NCBI GenBank assembly: GCA_947579605.1
Contig: OX388306.1
Coordinates: forward strand, 3,720,001 to 3,784,000
Length of the DNA stretch: 64,000 nucleotides
Direction: 5' to 3'
From: Athripsodes cinereus
Lineage: Eukaryota > Arthropoda > Insecta > Trichoptera > Leptoceridae
Shown here: one piece after another, positions 41,376 through 51,172 of the stretch
How positions within the stretch are numbered: position 1 is the stretch's first letter
Layout: each line of letters opens with the position of its first letter
Notes under the pieces: model-generated
Databases searched by the model: none
The model's input: only the letters and a program-made list of their open reading frames with translations
Told to the model about the DNA's origin: nothing
Translations under genes and position numbers: made by a program

Positions 41376-42407
41376 CCCTCTGCAACTGACGTGAGGTCTG
41401 TCAGACACCGCGAAATCTTTTTTATGTAATAACGTTGCCATTTCGAGTCATTTCTGTCCGTTTCGCTCAGTAGCTTCCTAATTTATGTTCCTTTAATCAT
41501 CAGTACAGTAACGACGGCCGTCGTGAGTACATGTGTGGATCTATAGCTGATGGGTGTCTGTCATACCTCACGTCAGTAATAAATTATGGGTCTATTAGAC
41601 CTCACGTCAGTAATATATTAATATTTTCATAGTGTCTCACATACCTCAGCTCAGTAAATTCATAGAGTCTACCTAACATGACTTCAATAAAACTTTTTTT
41701 TTCAATGAATGGAGAGCAGATTTCATTTAAGGCCTTGCTAGGGAACTTGTTCTTCCTATTATGACACAACAGGTGTAAAATGAAAAATTCCCAAGAGAAT
41801 TGCGCAATCATGTCCTAGGATGAGATTTGCCAACTGCCCCTGAACAAAACGAACCTGGGACATCGTGTGAAAGAATATTGTCCAGATTTTTCACGAGTGA
41901 ATTGAAAAGAAAGATTAAAGAGTGCAATTTTATTGAAAGGAAGACAAAATTTACTCGTTATGCATGCAAAAAATATGTCTGCCTACAATACTCGGCTCAA
42001 ATTTGCCAGGACTGAGAGGACGCACTTTGAAGCCGATTTTTAGAGAAACCGCTCTAACGATTTTTTTTATTATTTTTTCACATTTTAACAAAAGCTAATA
42101 GAAAACAAATTACTACTTATTTTTTGTATTTCATGTGTTTTTTTTTATTTTATTAATTTTTATAAATTGTTCTTAAAAAAATGGTGATTCTTTATTAGCA
42201 TTAATAAATTTCTTGTTATTTCTAATATCTGTTTTTTTTAAGCCATATGTTTTCAAATGGTGTCAGAATATATGTCAAATACTCACAAAAAACTAAAAAA
42301 AATTTTTTTTTTTTTTAAATAATGGAAATAATGGAACTTAAAATGAGTGTCTCTCAGACCACTCCTCAGCAGAATAGTAACTAAAAAGCCACCTCAGTTG
42401 CAGAGGG
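41376..42407. mobile_element. Degenerate piggyBac element with TTAA target sites
   Basis: CCCTCTGCAACTGA right after TTAA (41372-41375) and TCAGTTGCAGAGGG right before TTAA (42408-42411) are perfect 14-bp terminal inverted repeats in the piggyBac layout. Internal to the left end are inverted, diverged copies of the end-proximal ACGTGAGGTCTGTCAGAC block: near 41552-41574, 41586-41612 and 41630-41660 (CCTCACGTCAGTAA twice, CCTCAGCTCAGTAA once). The body keeps only a relic of the transposase C-terminus. It is non-autonomous. Confidence 0.8.
41827..42018 (+). pseudogene. piggyBac transposase C-terminal cysteine-rich domain relic
   Basis: The frame reads RKTKFTRYACKKYVCLQYSA and then QICQD before a stop. 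This resembles the C-terminal zinc-binding domain of piggyBac transposases (K-T-K, then C-X2-[YF]-V-C and an H/Y-S-X2-IC tail), which binds DNA ends and directs nuclear import. Several expected cysteines are absent or out of frame and the rest of the transposase is gone. It lies inside the TTAA-flanked element, which supports the call. Confidence 0.6.
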
Positions 42408-42935
42408 TTAATGTAATTACACTCAAAACAAACCTAAGAGATTATAAGAGAAATAAGAACAACAGTCGAAATTCCGTAAGTGGATGACTTAAACACTTTT
42501 ATTTGGTTTGTTTCGTTTACAAAGTTTGCCAAAATATTCTGTATTTGGAGAGCTTTTTAGAAATACTCAGTTGTGAGAAATAGGTACACTCACAAACTCA
42601 ATAACAAAATACTTTTTTGTTTACATAATACCTATCAAGATAAATTAATTTGTAGAAAGATTGTGGTAATTTAATTTAGCTGGAATTAAAATAAAAAGAT
42701 ATTATCTTTTTAAGGAATAATTTGCCTTGAACTGGAACAAATTGTAAAAAAAACCACTCTTGTTTAACAAATAGAGTCATTTTTTGACACAGATAACAGA
42801 TCGGCACGTAGAGATTATGTTATTCAAATTATTCTGAAATAAACTTTACCTTCGTTTTGTAATTAAATCATAATATATTTTAATTAAATTTAATGTTTCA
42901 GTGTTAACATTGTAAAACAACATTTTAATAATATA

Positions 42936-43112
42936 AGATATAAAAAAAACACTGTTTTATGTTTCACATTAATGTTTACCAATAAAGTGTAAACTTTATA
43001 CTCCGCCCTGATGATGCCAATGTATTGGTGAAAGCGCTAGGCGTAGTTGTAGTATAATTTGGCATTCATCAATGTGAAACATAAAACAGTGTTTTTTTTA
43101 TATTTTATATCA
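42936..43112 (+). mobile_element. Foldback element with hammerhead-like core (copy b, best)
   Basis: Arms AAACACTGTTTTATGTTTCA (from about 42950) and the complement to about 43090 extend outward through A/T runs. The tip holds CTGATGA (43008-43014), a spare T, stem GCCAAT with ATTGGT (43016-43021 with 43024-43029), GAAA (43030-43033) and GCGCTA: A-U and G-C stem III, loop CG, cleavage triplet CUA (cut after 43039). Stem I is excellent: CGCC (43004-43007) with GGCG (43040-43043), then an internal loop, then TTATACT (42996-43002) with AGTATAA (43051-43057). The only departure from the canonical core is the extra T after CTGATGA. Confidence 0.65.
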
Positions 43113-43114
43113 TT

Positions 43115-44985
43115 ATACTTAATATATTTTAATTTTTTAGACGAAATATTTGTATAAAATTGTATTTCAATTGATTGAACAATCGAAATACAATTGAATA
43201 CATAACTATCTTAGAAAAAGCTTTTTTGTTTTCGAAATTAGAAGAAATTTTTATTTTGCATTTACTGAAAATATTTGGAACAATCCAGGGAGTATAGTAT
43301 AAGATTTAACTCTCAAATCAAGCATTTTTTTTTTATTTAAATGCAGTAATACGTAATATTCCATCATTATATTACACAAAACAATCATGTTTTCAATACA
43401 AAAGATACATCACTTATATCACACTCTCTCTCAAATCAAAGAAGTGATATTATGTTTTCAGCTCTCAAAGTCCAAATATCAATTTGTTTGAAACAATAAC
43501 ACTAACCATTTGTCCCTCAGCAAGCTCGTTATAACTAAAGTGCTATATTCATCGATGACAGCAGCTGTATGAAATTCAATTAACATACTCTGAAAGTCAA
43601 TAACTGAAATAATAACATATTGAATTAAATATAGTGATACCTTTCAGTTCCAATATAAACTCTCACTTGAACCTCTATTTCCATTATTGAAGGTTCTAGA
43701 TGTCGTATGAATGTATGTATTTTGTACCTATTGTCAATATAAATTCAGACCCATGTACAGATAGCTTTTCATTATTTGAAATCTGTTTGGACATTAATAC
43801 TTGGGTATCCATTCATTGTTCTAAACAAGTATGATTGTTTTAATAACATCCAGCATGTCGTGTCTGCAAATGATTAAATTTCCGATTGACCTTTTGATTA
43901 TACCTAATATTATCATAGTTTGATAATTGCATTTATTTGTGATATCAATACAAGCATAGAATTAATGCAAAGAAATATAACTGGCACGCTCTACATAATA
44001 TTATTTATTTTTTATCTGTTCTCGGTTTTTTGATTTGATTGATAGTGTAGATGAAAAATTTGATCTACAAGTCTTAACTTTAAAGCACTACAAAAAGCAA
44101 AAGCTATAATTATTTCAAAGTTTTTAAGTGAGGGCCATCGTGTAAATATGTAAAAGTGCAAAATCAAATCGGAGAGGTGTACCAATGCTTACAAATTAGC
44201 TCAAAACTGGCTAAAGTAATCACCTTCTCAATGTCCATGAACAATGTTGAACTATTCCGTCTTTCTCACTGCCCACCAATCGAAAAATATTTTATTCAAA
44301 CAATGTGTAGAAGCAGTAATTATTTTGAGATGTCCACCTACCATCAACTTCATCATTTCTTTCGATTGAATTTCGCACAATGTTACATTATGTAAACATG
44401 GTTCTATAATCGAGTTGTATAATATTGGTTTTGTAAACTGCGCATTGTGCCCATATCAAGTTAAACAATAATAAAAGCTTATATTCTGAACACTAAAGAT
44501 TATTTAGATTTATACATATAGGTATAATCTACCATAATAATATATTTTGGTAAATAGATATATATATTGTATTAATAACACTATCTTACACACTTATAAC
44601 AATAATAACATTTCAAGAAATTAATCTTTGAACCAAACAGTTTGTGTGGGTGAGTGTTTGAATAGATATTATAAACAATCTTACAACTTACTTTAGGTAG
44701 AGACATGATGTCAGTTTTAATTCTTACGTAAATATTTTAACCTGTTACTAAATATCTATATATGTTCATATTGTAACCTCTATAGCTACTTTATCAAGGG
44801 TAGTAACACCAAATCTAACGACTGCTAAGGAAACTTGCATCTTTTTCATATTTCTGAATCATAGTTTAAAAATCTTTGTTATTTACGGATATCATTATTG
44901 TAAGCGATAGTGCGAAGGTGTCAGCAAGTTTTCATTATCACCACTTTCGTTAATCAATCAAAGTTATAAACTACTAGAACTCCAC
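43115..44985. other. Long non-coding stretch, no gene recognised
   Basis: AT-rich. A 79-codon ORF at 44156-44395 has no domain. Nothing else recognised. Confidence 0.5.
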
Positions 44986-44989
44986 TTTC

Positions 44990-45170
44990 ATAGCATAACC
45001 CACAAGTGGGGTAGTCAGTAGACCAGCTCCATTTTATAAATAGGTATGTAAGCTTCCTTCTAGATGCTAACAAAAAATTAAGACAGTTAGGATTGATGGC
45101 AAAATCTTATCACTGAATTTATGATGTAAAATGTCATAATTTTTTCGAACATCTGCATTTTTTACGGAAA
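44990..45170 (-). repeat. Family C repeat, 3' half
   Basis: CATAGCATAACCCACAAGTG, then GGGTAGTCAGTAGACCAGC, TCACTGAATTTATGATGTAA and AATTTTTTCGAACATCTGC match family C in reverse. Confidence 0.6.
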
Positions 45171-45174
45171 AAAC

Positions 45175-46375
45175 TATATTTTTACGTCAAAGGGTGAAAA
45201 ACCAATTTTTTGCCCTGGCACCTGTCTTCCAATGATTATTATAACATTGCCATTTTCTCCATAGCTGATAAAAAAAAACGTCATTTAGAACATTTGACTC
45301 TGGATAGTGTGGAGGAGTTCAAGGCAGGATTTAAGATCCTATTGTTCCGGAGGTGTTATGATTCTTGAATGGGCCCCTTGCGGTGGTTTTTTCCACAAAA
45401 CTAATGTCTAAAACAAATGTCTAGGTATTATTAATATTTTTCCTGTAATATTGAACTTATCAATCATGGTAGATAACTATGATAATAAGAGTGAAAGCTT
45501 TAGAAAGAAAAAAAAATATCTTCAAGTTTTTATTATGCATCTTCCTTCAACAATGCCGGGTATAAAGCTTGATTTATCAATAAGACATCTCAACATATCT
45601 ACATAAGTAGGCCCTATACATAAGTAGTGTTAACAAACTTTGGGTTAAAGCAATTCTGTATTAGTGCTAGAAGTGTTCAATGTACATACTTTGATGGTAA
45701 ACAGTTGCTAATGTTTGAAAGCAAGATTATACTAATAATCACGAACAGAAGACACATTTAGATGAATCTAACACATCTAAAATTATGTATAAATAATCTA
45801 AACTTATAACACGGAATAACTAATATTCTATCTCTTATATCTTATCCTATTCTTTTCCCTCCCGCTGGTGATGTGAGAAGAGAAAATTCTCCGAGAATTT
45901 CTCCTCTGATGGAAGAGAAATTTCTCTCCATAATTTTCCTTAGTGGTATTATGACCTTTCGCCCAATACACTTCGCAGCCAACCTTATTGATCCAAAAAT
46001 TTGTGGGGCTGATTAAGGCCCAAATCAGAGGTTATTAACACTTTTTTTCCATGTACGTACCTGCAAATTTTTTATGGGTACGTAACTTAAATATGGGTAC
46101 GTGGGGTGTCAAACATCAAGATTTTTCATCAGTTACTAGCACTTTTTCTATGTAGGTACCTAATATTTTTTGATTCCATAATTAATTGTAGCCATATTGG
46201 TGATAAATTGTCTCAACATTTGTACATCGTTATTGATTGATTGAATGAAGTATGTATTATTATTATACTGTTAAATAAAAAATAAAAAATATCTCGAAAA
46301 ATTATTTCTCGAGAATTCCACAACACTACCTCCCGCTGCAAACTAAGTGGGGTAGGCAGAGAGAACGGAACGCCA
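45175..46375. other. Non-coding stretch with a possible LINE scrap
   Basis: Around 45285-45395 a frame TLDSVEEFKAGFKILLFRRC resembles the end of a CR1-like ORF2. The following CCCTTGCGGTGG also occurs reversed at about 23741-23752. The rest is AT-rich and unassigned. Confidence 0.3.
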
Positions 46376-46379
46376 TATA

Positions 46380-46740
46380 CTTAGATCTGTTCTCACATAC
46401 TTCTTTGGCTTCTTCTATAGTCATATTATAATTTTTCATGCACGCACGTCGATTTCTCTTACTCAAAACACGGTCGTCTTTGAGAATCATCTACATGATT
46501 AAGCCATGTAGTTCTCGGATGCCTGCGCTCCCTCACACCCCTCCTTTCAGACAAGTATATCCTCTTTTGTCATTCTTTCCTCTTCCATTCGTTCCACATG
46601 ACCAAACCATCTCAATTTATTTACACGAATTCTATCCACAACTCATCTCCACAGCATTTATTCCACTTTCGTCCCTCAACCATGTCCACGTTTTGCTTGC
46701 ATACATAAGTTTCGGTACCAGGATGATATTGTGCACTAGC
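46380..46740 (-). pseudogene. LINE 3' fragment, decayed
   Basis: GC-richer block with the landmarks CAAACCATCTCAATTTATTT, ACACGAATTCTATCCAC and TTTCGTCCCTCAACCATGTC, CACGTTTTGCTTGCATACAT. The same order occurs at 15895-16035, and a short version at 48270-48400 (AACACGCATTCTATCCACAA). The minus strand looks like the broken RT post-palm region of a non-LTR element. The 105-aa plus-strand ORF is antisense noise. Confidence 0.45.
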
Positions 46741-46789
46741 AATTTTGCCATATAAAAATAATATTATTAAACTCTTTTTTGTTGTAATA

Positions 46790-46870
46790 AAAACTACAAA
46801 CACTTGGCGTGCTTATTGCATAGAGGCAATTTTTTCCATGAAACCTGTATATAAGTGTGACATTGTTTGA
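46790..46870. mobile_element. LINE-like 3' tail, GAGGCAATTTTTTCCATG motif
   Basis: TTGGCGTGCTTATTGCATAG, then AGGCAATTTTTTCCATG, is a diverged copy of the motif at 4595. Confidence 0.35.
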
Positions 46871-46874
46871 CAAT

Positions 46875-47520
46875 ACCAGCGAATAAATTAAAAAATACTT
46901 GCCCCAATGGCAAAACTGAAACATCAAATTCAATGTTATATGTAACTACTTATTTTTTTCTATGTTGGATTTTATGTAAAACAGGAATATTTAACTCTTC
47001 CTTTGATTGTATTGGCATTTGCTTTGTAACACTTCATTTTAAATTATATAATTAACATTTGGAGCCCACGAACCCGGTCGTGCATTGGTCATTCTCAATG
47101 TAACAATGTAACATTAAAACAATATTAACAATAATTCACTTCATTACATATAATATAATTTAGGAATAACTCTATTCACAGATTAGCCACGGTTAACTAG
47201 CCATGCATTTATGTAGAATAGAAGTGAATTTATTTATTTACCGACTATAGCTGTTTATCCCACTGAAATAACTAGCGCGTATATGATTTAACATAACACT
47301 GAGTATATTCCCATTGAATATTATATTATTTCCATGAACAACATGTTTTGTTACAATAATACATTATAGATGATACCTCTCCAAGACCCCTGAACAATAA
47401 TTATTATTTAGAATTAAGATGTTTGGAACTTTGCTAAGATAACAGTTATTACAAGTTTAGTCGAATTATCATTTATGTTTATTATTGATTTCAATATCTA
47501 TTTAACTTGTAGTATAATTT
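46875..47520. other. Non-coding stretch, no gene recognised
   Basis: AT-rich. Nothing recognised. Confidence 0.5.
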
Positions 47521-47524
47521 TCAT

Positions 47525-47650
47525 TATGAATTATATGTACGTAGATGTGAGAGGAGTTGCGATTGTTTGGACATGTGCAGTGAGGAGAGATGAAGAGTGT
47601 GTAGCTGTCTAAGACAAGGGGTAGGGTGAAACTACGCGGATCTGTGGCAC
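47525..47650 (+). pseudogene. LINE RT post-palm scrap
   Basis: GTTGCGATTGTTTGGACATG gives RLFGHVQ, and GACAAGGGGTAGGGTGAAAC the following basic segment, as in the post-palm region of many LINE RTs. Short and broken. Confidence 0.35.
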
Positions 47651-47749
47651 AAAAAAATGTTGTTTCTATCCTAATAATATTGATTTGAGTTAAAAAAACA
47701 AGTATATTCTTAAAAAAATACAAATAAATTTTAAAACAAAGTGCATTTC

Positions 47750-47913
47750 AGCGGTGTAAAGCGAAGTGAGTTTGCATGCGAACGACAGTTTGTTCGGATA
47801 AAACGCCATGAAATTGCTTTTTAATTGTGCAATCCGTCTTATTGGAAAATTTTAATTTAAACCTTGTGAATGGTTCAAATAATTTAAAGTTTTTTAAAAC
47901 TGATTTTCTCAAG
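47750..47913 (+). other. Candidate 5' untranslated exon of the Shaw-type gene
   Basis: A locally GC-richer stretch (GCGGTGTAAAGCGAAGTGAG, CATGCGAACGACAGTTTG) ends in CTCAAG followed by GTAAGAG at 47914, a strong 5' splice site. The next strong acceptor downstream is TTTCTTTCATTTCAG at 48536-48550. The exon start is not determined. The link to the channel gene is inference from position. Confidence 0.35.
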
Positions 47914-48550
47914 GTAAGAGATTGATTTTAATCGTGTGGATTAAACTACATAGTAGCCAGCTAAAAAAGAAACTTTTCTAAGTTCATTGTTTAATTCTCA
48001 GTTTCGGATAGATGGCGTTTCGGTTACTGCCTGAACCCATAATTTCTCCAATGTTTATAGTAAAAATAACTGTTAATTATCGATTTAGTTTATATTTTTA
48101 TATTTTATAGCTAAAATAGAATGTTCTTGTATTTATTCGATAGATTTGTTTTTAGTAATTGTTGTATTTGAATGGGGTGATAAAGTAAGTGAAATAGAAA
48201 TATATAATTTATTAAATGTATTGGAATTTGGGAAAATAAAATTAATGTCCTATTTGACATCCTTTCCTCATGCATCCGTCCAAATAGTCGTAGCTAATTA
48301 ACACGCATTCTATCCACAACACTCTTCTTTTATCTGCGATTTCTTTTTCATTCATCCGATCATCGATTCTACCAAACTATGTGTCTTCATTTTTTTCCTT
48401 TCTTTTAAGATGAGTTTGGTTTAATCCAAAATATCATTATTTTTAATGCTTCCTATGGTTTCAGATAAATCAAATTGTTTATTCAGTCAAATAATTTACT
48501 GCCTCCATAATCAAATTTTCCATAAAATGTTTGTTTTTCTTTCATTTCAG

Positions 48551-48649
48551 ATGTGTTGGAGAGAATATACGGAGGCAGTAGAATAATGATCAATCACCAA
48601 CTGAAATGGATGGTGAAAATAGAATTATTCTCAATGTGGGGGGAATAAG
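48551..48649 (+). CDS. Shaw: Shaw-type (Kv3) potassium channel, first coding exon
   Basis: Voltage-gated K+ channel subunit of the Kv3/Shaw group, a plasma-membrane tetramer in neurons. The exon starts after acceptor TTTCTTTCATTTCAG (48550) and ends at 48649 before donor GTAAGC. Coding begins at ATG 48606: MDGENRIILNVGGIR, with the arginine codon split AG|N (phase 2). ENR-hydrophobic-LNVGGIR is the start of the N-terminal T1 (BTB) tetramerisation domain in Shaw proteins, which continues HETYKATLKK in the next exon. Two upstream ATGs (48551, 48586) are out of frame and a TAG at 48579-48581 closes the frame behind 48606. The next exon is not seen, so the intron exceeds 15 kb or the exon lies beyond the window. 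A Shawl paralogue is equally possible. Confidence 0.75.
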
Positions 48650-48654
48650 GTAAG

Positions 48655-48855
48655 CTCAATTACATATTTAATTTACAAAATCATTTATCGTTTATCGTGT
48701 ATTTTAGGAACATCTGAGTGTTTTATTCTTTCCTTTTGGTAATGGGGAACATGCATGTGTGAGGAATATGAATAAATGTTATCAATTTATAGTAACAAAA
48801 ATACGCTGATCACGAATATCTTCATAAGAAGTCATAATATAAAACGTTTCATTAA
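48655..48855. other. Start of intron after the Shaw-type exon
   Basis: AT-rich, nothing recognised. Downstream elements up to 64000 probably sit in the same intron. Confidence 0.4.
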
Positions 48856-48859
48856 AATC

Positions 48860-49000
48860 ATCATCATCATCATCATCGCCCTCAACGCTCCTCTCGGGAG
48901 CACAGGGCAGAAACCAGCCTCCTCCATTCAGAGCGTCTCTGTGCCAATTGCGTCACCTCTTCCCACGACATTAAAAAAAAAAGTAATAACCTTTATTGTA
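48860..49000 (-). pseudogene. LINE 3' end with GAT-repeat tail
   Basis: TCATCATCATCATCATC, then CCTCAACGCTCCTCTCGGG, AGCACAGGGCAGAAACC and CAGAGCGTCTCTGTGCC, ends near CACCTCTTCCCACGAC. On the minus strand this is VTRLAQRRSEWR plus a GATGAT tail. The longer copy is at 56105-56375. Confidence 0.65.
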
Positions 49001-49004
49001 CATT

Positions 49005-49065
49005 TTCACATGGCACAAATGCCGGGCATCTCTCACAAGTGGGATAGCCATAAGAACAACCGCAT
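49005..49065 (-). repeat. Family C repeat, end fragment
   Basis: GCCGGGCATCTCTCACAAGT, then GGGATAGCCATAAG, matches the reversed 3' end of family C. Confidence 0.45.
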
Positions 49066-49079
49066 GTAATAAACACGCG

Positions 49080-49630
49080 AGATGTCCTCTTCAAAAGTAA
49101 TTTCATTCTTGAAATGCATAGGTACACTAGACTTTTCCCCTATAAAAAATATCTATTTTATTTATTTTTATTTATTTTATAAAATTTACGGCATAAGCCT
49201 ATTACATTACGAGTGGGTTGCGCGCTGTTCAAGCTGCCACCACGCAAATCAAACCGCTCATTTAAATAATTCGATTTTGACGAAAGATATCGGTCCCATA
49301 GTGCTGAACTTTCTTGTGCACGCTAACATTACAAAACCGCGTAGTTTTTGCATCTCATCATCTCTTAAACTTCATCAAAACTCAAAATAAATTAATATTC
49401 ATTATTGTTGATTGTCTCTTCAAAACTCTAACAAGTCATCATTTTGTGTTACATTCCCGCTTCTATTGCCAAAACATGTGTTAAAAAAATCGACCCCTTC
49501 CGGGAATCACTCTATACAAGTGCCAGCGTGTAGTGATCAGTGTATGTCCAGTAGTGTAACAGAGAAGGATAACAACACCGACTACTCGCAACAACACAGC
49601 GGGTAAAAGAGACAAAGTACTGTTTTGTCT
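49080..49630. other. Non-coding stretch upstream of the calexcitin copy
   Basis: Part of it (about 49430-49636, GC-richer, e.g. AAGTGCCAGCGTGTAGTG) may be untranslated leader carried along with the pseudogene. No ORF with a domain. Confidence 0.35.
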
Positions 49631-49636
49631 ACCACG

Positions 49637-49978
49637 ATGCCTATCTCAGATCTCCGTTAGAAGAAGCTTCTCTATGTGTCCAACGTTTTCTTTGATGTCA
49701 ACCAAAGTGAAACGCTCGAAAAGAAGGACTTTGAGTTGGCTATTGAGAAAATCTGCACTCTTCGTGGATGGCCCCAGAGTCATCCCAAAAACGTAGAGAC
49801 GTACGACACCATGACCAAGATATGGAATGGCCTGAGGCAGAGAACTTATGCCAATAAAGATGGAGAGTCCTTTGCAGGGGAAGCACCGTTACATGAACTT
49901 CATGTTTGACCTTGAAGATGCTTCCACCTTAACTAAAAAGCCACGGCGCTCTTGAGATGGTCAAGGACCAGTAAACAG
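49637..49978 (+). pseudogene. Calexcitin / sarcoplasmic calcium-binding protein pseudogene
   Basis: Calexcitin-type EF-hand Ca2+-binding proteins are cytosolic. The frame opens MPISDLR, then TAG (49658-49660), KKLLYVSNVFFDVNQSETLE, KKDFELAIEKICTLRGW, KNVETYDTMTKIWNGLRQR, ANKDGE. After a deletion and frame change come KHRYMNFMFDLEDAS and, near the end, LEMVKDQ plus stop (to about 49974). FFDVNQSETLEKKDFE is the first EF-hand loop and ANKDGE the start of the second; the middle and the third and fourth hands are largely lost. There are no introns inside, although the family gene is normally split. An early stop, a deletion and a frameshift make it dead. Probably a processed copy, but no poly(A) tail is visible. 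Confidence 0.75.
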
Positions 49979-49996
49979 CGCCAAATACAAATCATC

Positions 49997-50035
<39 letters not shown>
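49997..50035. repeat. (TTA)n microsatellite
   Basis: Thirteen uninterrupted TTA units right after the calexcitin pseudogene. Confidence 0.9.
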
Positions 50036-50036
<1 letters not shown>

Positions 50037-50191
50037 ATGTCTAAATATACATAATTATACATACAATTTACAAGTTTAACAGTGACAAAATTATAACAAA
50101 ACAAAATTACATTAAAATCAAGAAAACCAAAGAGCAAACAGATATGGTGTGTTTTTAAGTTCAATTGGTTTATCGTGTCTATGATAATAAT

Positions 50192-50312
50192 ATTTTGAAT
50201 TTCGAAACAATGAATTTTTCAAATTCAAAACGACATTTTGAATTTCGAAACGAAACGTTTTGAATTTCGAAACAGATTTCGTGAAAATGTCAACATTTTG
50301 AATTTCGCATTT
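50192..50312. repeat. Four copies of TTTTGAATTTCGAAAC
   Basis: Exact copies at 50192-50207, 50236-50251 and 50258-50273, plus TTTTGAATTTCGCATTTC from 50295. TTTCGAAA is itself a palindrome. Spacing 44, 22 and 37 bp. Confidence 0.75.
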
Positions 50313-50319
50313 CGTTCAG

Positions 50320-50775
50320 CAAGCTCATATATATATATCACTCAAACTTTCGGCTAAAAAAGATACTTTGCTTAACCAAAGTACTGGCAATTTGGTACAT
50401 ACTACGCATCAATCAAAAACGAAGGTGGTATATACATATTTTAATCACAATATTGTTTTAACGCGAATATCTCGACAGCTACTTATATTGCACAGGTATT
50501 AACTAAAATTTAATATTATTTTATATGTAAGGAACCATTCATCTTACCTTTATTGTGTTTTTTAGATGATCAATGTTGATCCAAATATAATATCAAAGTA
50601 AGAAATATTAAGCCAGGGGAATAGAATTAATCGTCCACTATTTTTGTAAACTTTTCAGTATCCTGTAAAAATAAATCAAACGGCAAAATGAAAATGGTAA
50701 CTCAAGTAGACTGCATTTTATATTTTATGCAACTACTATGCTTATATATAATTATATGGTCAATTTGTAAAGCGC
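50320..50775. other. Non-coding stretch, no gene recognised
   Basis: AT-rich. Nothing recognised. Confidence 0.5.
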
Positions 50776-50779
50776 CGTT

Positions 50780-50960
50780 TACTCATAACATGACCTCAAG
50801 GGCGCCGTATATCGCATCCATCACACGAAACTCTCAGCAAAAAAAGGTGTGTCTTCAGCCCTCTTTTAAAACTCTCTACGTTCACCTCCTCTCGCAGATA
50901 CAGAGGCAGCTTGTTCCAACATCTGGGACCCGCAACACTATTATTGCTTATGGCATGAGA
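50780..50960 (-). pseudogene. CR1/Jockey-like LINE ORF2 end fragment
   Basis: On the minus strand: AISNNSVAGPRCWNKLPLYL, then REEVNVESFKRGLKTHLF. This 'S-x-A-G-P-R-x-W-N-x-L-P' plus 'F-K-x-x-L-K-T-x-L-F' pair marks the C-terminus of many CR1-like ORF2 proteins. Only this short end remains. Confidence 0.7.
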
Positions 50961-51172
50961 TCGCGATTATATATTACGACAATATATTATTGTGGACTTC
51001 ATTAGGCATGTTTATTAAGGTCCTCAGAAATGAGGGGTTGACCATTAAAAAAGTGTTTTTCTATCCATACTATCATGCCATCTTCCACGAGTGCAGTAGT
51101 AAAAGACTAACTGAATTTTTAACTAAATAAATATTTAGAATATTACCAAACAGACACTTCAACCACAAAACC

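Noticed and set aside
48586..48612. Upstream ATGs in the Shaw-type exon as starts
   Set aside because: ATGs at 48551 and 48586 are not in the ENR...NVGGIR frame, and an in-frame TAG at 48579-48581 precedes the 48606 ATG.
49997..50035. CRISPR-like or array structure at repeated stretches
   Set aside because: It is a plain TTA microsatellite. No direct-repeat/spacer arrays of prokaryotic type occur, as expected in an animal genome.
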